A program made the position numbers and the translations under genes. From Rotaria sordida (Eukaryota > Rotifera > Eurotatoria > Philodinida > Philodinidae): 64,000 nucleotides of DNA. How positions within the stretch are numbered: position 1 is the stretch's first letter; every line of letters starts with the position of its first letter. Shown here in pieces: positions 59,906 through 64,000 of this stretch. The DNA is taken from the NCBI GenBank assembly GCA_905250125.1, contig CAJNOL010000035.1:58997-122996 (forward strand). Direction: 5' to 3'. The notes below the pieces were generated by a model. It made no database searches, was not told where the DNA came from, and saw only the letters and a program-made list of their open reading frames with translations.

Positions 59906-62900
59906 AGAAAAAGAATCAAGTCTTTAAGATATTTCTTGGCAACGCTATATTGTAAAGAAATTTAATGCAGAATTTTTGCTCCAATAGTTACGAGCATCTT
60001 CATGTGTGCATTAGTTTTCTTACATAATTAGATCCAAGATGAGAGATCCAACTGTCGAATCTTCTTGAAAAAAATGACGGATTTTTTCGGTTCAAATAGA
60101 ATCCGCCAAATATTTGACGATTTTTCTTGGCATAGAATTTTGACTGTCGAAATGTAACAGTAATCTAATAGGATCATACCGGATGACTTTGATTTAGGGA
60201 CTTCTAGAAATGTATGAACTATTATTCTTGTACTTCTTTTAGTTTTATCAAAAATGTTCTGTTTTATTAAGTTACAACACTCAAAAATCGAATGTGTATC
60301 TTCTAGTTGACAACTTGCTTTGCTCCCGTATGTGTGTAGACAAAATCTTCCAAATCACAGGTGTTTGCTCAATAATTACATAAAAAGCACTTTATTTATT
60401 TAAGGAATAAATTCTTCACTATTGTTCTTTCATTGTATTTTTCTTCAAGAACTAAAAGAAAGTATGCTAACAGTTTCTCGCTTCCTTTCAGACTCAACTT
60501 GCGCTAACAATTGAGTATTTGTCTTTTTCTTCTTCATATTTTTTTGTAACTATTTTGTAAAACTTACACTGGGTGAAACTTCATACATATGTCATTGCAA
60601 ATATTTTTCTACTGCGAAGAGCAAATAAGAAAATATGTTGCATTACTTATGCTGAGTAAATAACACTCGTTTAATAATTTTATATGATAGAATATTTATA
60701 GTAACCATTAGATTTCTAAAACTTCTCACGCAAAATAGAAAGATTGTTTTTGTATTAGATATTTCAAATAGACAAGTATGATTGCTGTTTTCTTATTTAG
60801 CCTTTCTTCTTTTCTTTGTTTACATACTTTCCCCAAATTCACCATAAATATTAATTGAAATATTTTTCAAAAGTATGAAAGGTAATCTTATTTATTTCCA
60901 TAAGCAATCTACGACACTAGAGTAGTTCACACATCTATTAAGACAGAGAAGAAATTCATCTTTACTATATAAAAATGCCAATACATTTAAAACTAATTTA
61001 AAAAAAATTGTGTAGAACAATCTGAAACATTGATTATTTCTAAGTATATATTTTTATCTTATTAGATGCTAGTGTTACATGACAAATATGAAATAAAACC
61101 TATTTAATGTATTTTTATCTGTCAATTTGTCACATATGTCAGTTGAAATATGAATACATGAAAAATATGATATAGAATGCAAACGACTGTTGCGCTTGCG
61201 ATTTTTTTCATCTTAAACATATTCCTTTATTTTCTAACAAGAAAGCAAGGAATAAAATATGACAATCGAAGCAGAACCATGATCATGAACAAGCATCATT
61301 AGATTTTAATACATTTATGTATGCATAGTTTAGAAAAAAGAACATAGAAATCTCCTATGTCAATGACATAATTTATAGTAAAGTATGAGTATATGAAAGG
61401 ATAATAAAACACTTGATTTCTATGTAATGAGTATGTATATATAGAAAGATTCTATTAAGAGAATAATGGTAAAAAAAATAGGACACTCGTATTTATGGAC
61501 AGATATAGGTACAGTGATAATTCACATTTATTTTCTTTTACAAGAAACTGTTGAATTGTGTCACGTATCGAGATAAATACGTAAATGCATAGTTTATTAT
61601 GAAAAAAAAAGAATATATATATATCTATCGCAATAGACAACGATATTGCGTAGTAGATAACATTATTACGTAATAGACAAAATATTAACACGTAATGGAG
61701 AACAAGGTCAAGGTTAAAATACAATATTTGTTTCACCTTGATCAACAATACAAGATATAGTTGAGATCACGAGAAGATCAAAGAAAAAAAATGAAAGACC
61801 GAAAAGAAAAACAACACACACACGTATATATATACGTTTCGTGTATTGCCAAGATAGAACGAAAAGAAATAGGAAAATCAACAGAAACTAAAAGAAAGGA
61901 AACAGAAAAGAAAACAATAGTTAATGTCAATACCTTACAAATTGTATAATAATAATAACAATATTTTAGAAAATGAGTAATTCTTTAAGAGAGCCATTTT
62001 AATTAAGCAACACTTATTAATTTAGGATGTCATAGTTATAGTAGATAATTATCTATAGAAAATTTTTCATATTACAAAATAACTCAAAAGTTACTTTACT
62101 GTCAAGAAAAAATTTTGATAACCTGCGCTATATGTTAACTCAAGAATTTGATATTTTTTTTTACTACTGATAGAGTAATATTGATAATTTATATTCATGA
62201 GAAAAAATGATAAAACAAATTGAAGTACTGCTAGGAAATATTATCATTGACTTTGATAAAAAGAAAAGCAGTAACCACCATTGAGTTATGGAAAATAATA
62301 TACGGTTTTTCAATCAAGGCTTGTTTTTTTACGACTGAAATTTTTGGATATATAGGAATAATAGAAAAATAAACTTCTGATATTAATTTGAGATAGTTCG
62401 GGAAACTAAGCGCAAAATAATCTTCTTATAACTGATCTATAATCAGAATTCTTTTCCGAAATTAAATTACACTTCAAAGCAGAACGTTTAGTATTTGTCG
62501 TCTAATTATGAACTATTTATACTCCGTTATCAGTAATAAAAGAAGTAGCCCGCTTAATAAAATTCTAATGATGATATTCGAGTTTTTGCTTATTTTTTGA
62601 TATAATCATTTGTTAATCTATCATTAAAAGCTGTTAGCACAATTATTGTAGCATTTAAATGTGAAACATGATGTGTCCCAGTAGCTGCTAGGCTATAGAC
62701 AGATCCATTGAGCTTTATCCTAAAGAATCTGTATATTTGATATTCAAAGAGTGAATATAATGCTCATTAAACATATTAATTAGTTCTTAGTGATTCATAC
62801 AATAACATAAATAGAGTGTTAACTATCTTTGATAAACTATCGATTGAAAAGACAATAGACTTTTTTCTAATCAAAATGTTATTCTTTGTTTTTTATTCTC

Positions 62901-63498
62901 TTTCTTTTTTTTCTTTATTTCTTTTCTATGACACTTTTTTGTAATCTATGAGTAAGAAAATATTCAGTAATCAAATCAAACATTTATCAGTTACATATTG
63001 CATTGTAACCTTCAACAAACTAATTCATTTCATTGGTTTCATTTGGTTTTCAATATTTATTAGACAAATGTTGTTTGAAGTCATTACAGTTAAAGTATCG
63101 AAAAAGTAACAATTATTTGTAATGACAGAATACTAACCGAAAGTACTTTATTACAATACAATTTTGTTAAAAGATTTATTTGTACTTTTTAATATAAAAT
63201 ATATTCATAAGTTTTCAAGAAAAGAAAATAGAATTCTATCGTTTCCTCTGATATATATATATTGAATATGGTAAGAAAATCTAATTTATACTATCTTGTC
63301 GTTCGTTGTTGTTTTTTTTTGTCTAGTAGAAAATTAATTATCCATTTAGCATAGCTATTTGATACAAATGTTTTTATATATATATGAAAGAGTTCTTATT
63401 TTTTATATGAATATTCGAATGATTTCAGATTTTGGTCATTATGCACTTATTCTTTCATTCTATATAGTTGGTTAATACGTTATTTATTATTGTTATAA
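59906..63498. other. A+T-rich stretch upstream of the terminal gene
   Basis: No gene recognised. It contains the inverted partner of the 11.9-kb dispersed repeat (61620-61955), and presumably the promoter of the gene starting at 63499 in its last few hundred bases. Several short frames on both strands are low complexity. Confidence 0.45.
61620..61955 (-). repeat. Dispersed repeat copy, inverted partner of 11945-12235
   Basis: On the minus strand the order is GTAAGGTATTGACATT, a pyrimidine-rich tract, TATATATACG, GATCTTCTCGTGATCTCAAC, GTTGATCAAGGT, then ACCTTGACC and about three 20-bp units around TGTCTATTACGTAATA. The same blocks occur in the same order on the plus strand at 11945-12235. Confidence 0.6.
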
Positions 63499-64000
63499 TG
63501 TCGACATTCGATTTCGTTTACAATTGGATATTTTGTTCAAGAATAAAATTCTTTCGTATTTGTTTTATTCTTGGTTTATTTCTTCTGATATATCTATTTA
63601 TGTTTAAAAATGATCTAAGTATGACTAATGCGCTTGGTGGAAATATTATAACACCATTGATTAATCCTGATAAAATCAATTTATTAGTCGTAACAACAAC
63701 AACAACAACAACAACGACTATTGTTACTACACATATTATTACCAGTACAACTAGTCAAAAAATAGATAAGATAGAACAAGTTACAAGCATAGATGTGAAT
63801 TTAACAAGTAACTTATCTACTACTCGAAGTACAAATGTATCTCAACAACCACAACCCAAAGAAGCTTTTGTAACATTTTGTAATAGTGAACCACGTTATT
63901 TAGCTTTGCTCAGAATTTTATTAGATTCTGTTCATGCTTTTTCAACACGACCTATTATAGCTTTTGGAATCGATGTTGATCTTGATATTGATGAAAAACA
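63499..64000 (+). CDS. Type II membrane protein, probable Golgi glycosyltransferase (5' part only)
   Basis: The frame opens at ATG 63499 and runs off the window end after 167 codons. A short cytoplasmic tail (residues 1-20) is followed by a single membrane anchor (about 21-38, FRICFILGLFLLIYLFMF). Then comes a Thr/Ser-rich stem containing nine consecutive Thr (an ACA-repeat tract near 63690-63720). The luminal domain begins about residue 125 with EAFVTFCNSEPRYLALLRIL, DSVHAFSTRPIIAFGID, a pattern typical of nucleotide-sugar glycosyltransferase N-termini. The anchor-stem-catalytic order fits a Golgi enzyme. Donor and acceptor cannot be inferred, and no catalytic DxD is seen yet (DVDLDID near the edge is only suggestive). 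Confidence 0.65.

Overview
The window looks like nuclear DNA from a small invertebrate, most likely a bdelloid rotifer. This is an inference from style: strong A+T richness, compact multi-exon animal genes with introns mostly of 50-110 bp, animal-specific orthologues (DCAF5, TMEM167A/KISH, BOULE, ARMH1), and a secreted protein of a type also common in bacteria. No rRNA, tRNA, CRISPR or bacterial operon was seen.

Layout. A complete but dead piggyBac transposon (60-2230) opens the window. It is followed by DCAF5 (-, 3002-8065) and TMEM167A (-, 8180-8515). A short divergent interval leads to a BOULE-type germline RNA-binding gene (+, 8926-10861) and a MORN-repeat gene (+, 12617-13311). A secreted IMSP1-like protein (-, 15350-16684) comes next. 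From 18.4 to 30 kb lies a gene-poor, repeat-rich tract with a small LysM ORF and a five-exon zinc-knuckle-like gene (-). The centre (30550-45031, +) is a 35-exon gene for a protein of about 3128 residues built from 19 PLAT domains. It converges tail to tail with an ARMH1 orthologue (-, 45123-48601). The stretch 48.6-63.5 kb has no recognisable gene. The window ends inside the 5' part of a type II membrane protein, probably a Golgi glycosyltransferase (+, from 63499).

Intron chains were built by hand from GT/AG sites and protein continuity. Coding totals are divisible by three for DCAF5 (603 aa), TMEM167A (72 aa), BOULE (260 aa), MORN (209 aa), IMSP1-like (312 aa), the PLAT protein (3128 aa) and ARMH1 (412 aa). 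That supports the models without proving them.

The dominant non-genic signal is foldback (long inverted-repeat) DNA. About fifteen elements, from 77 bp to 2 kb, occupy roughly a sixth of the window. They belong to several families, two of which occur twice. Most of the longest introns of otherwise compact genes are long because they carry one. One element (46152-47864) has near-identical 757-bp arms, TA target duplications and internal direct repeats like Tc1/mariner IR/DR ends, and it sits inside an older foldback. The genes themselves look like unrelated housekeeping, germline, ciliary or membrane genes rather than one pathway.
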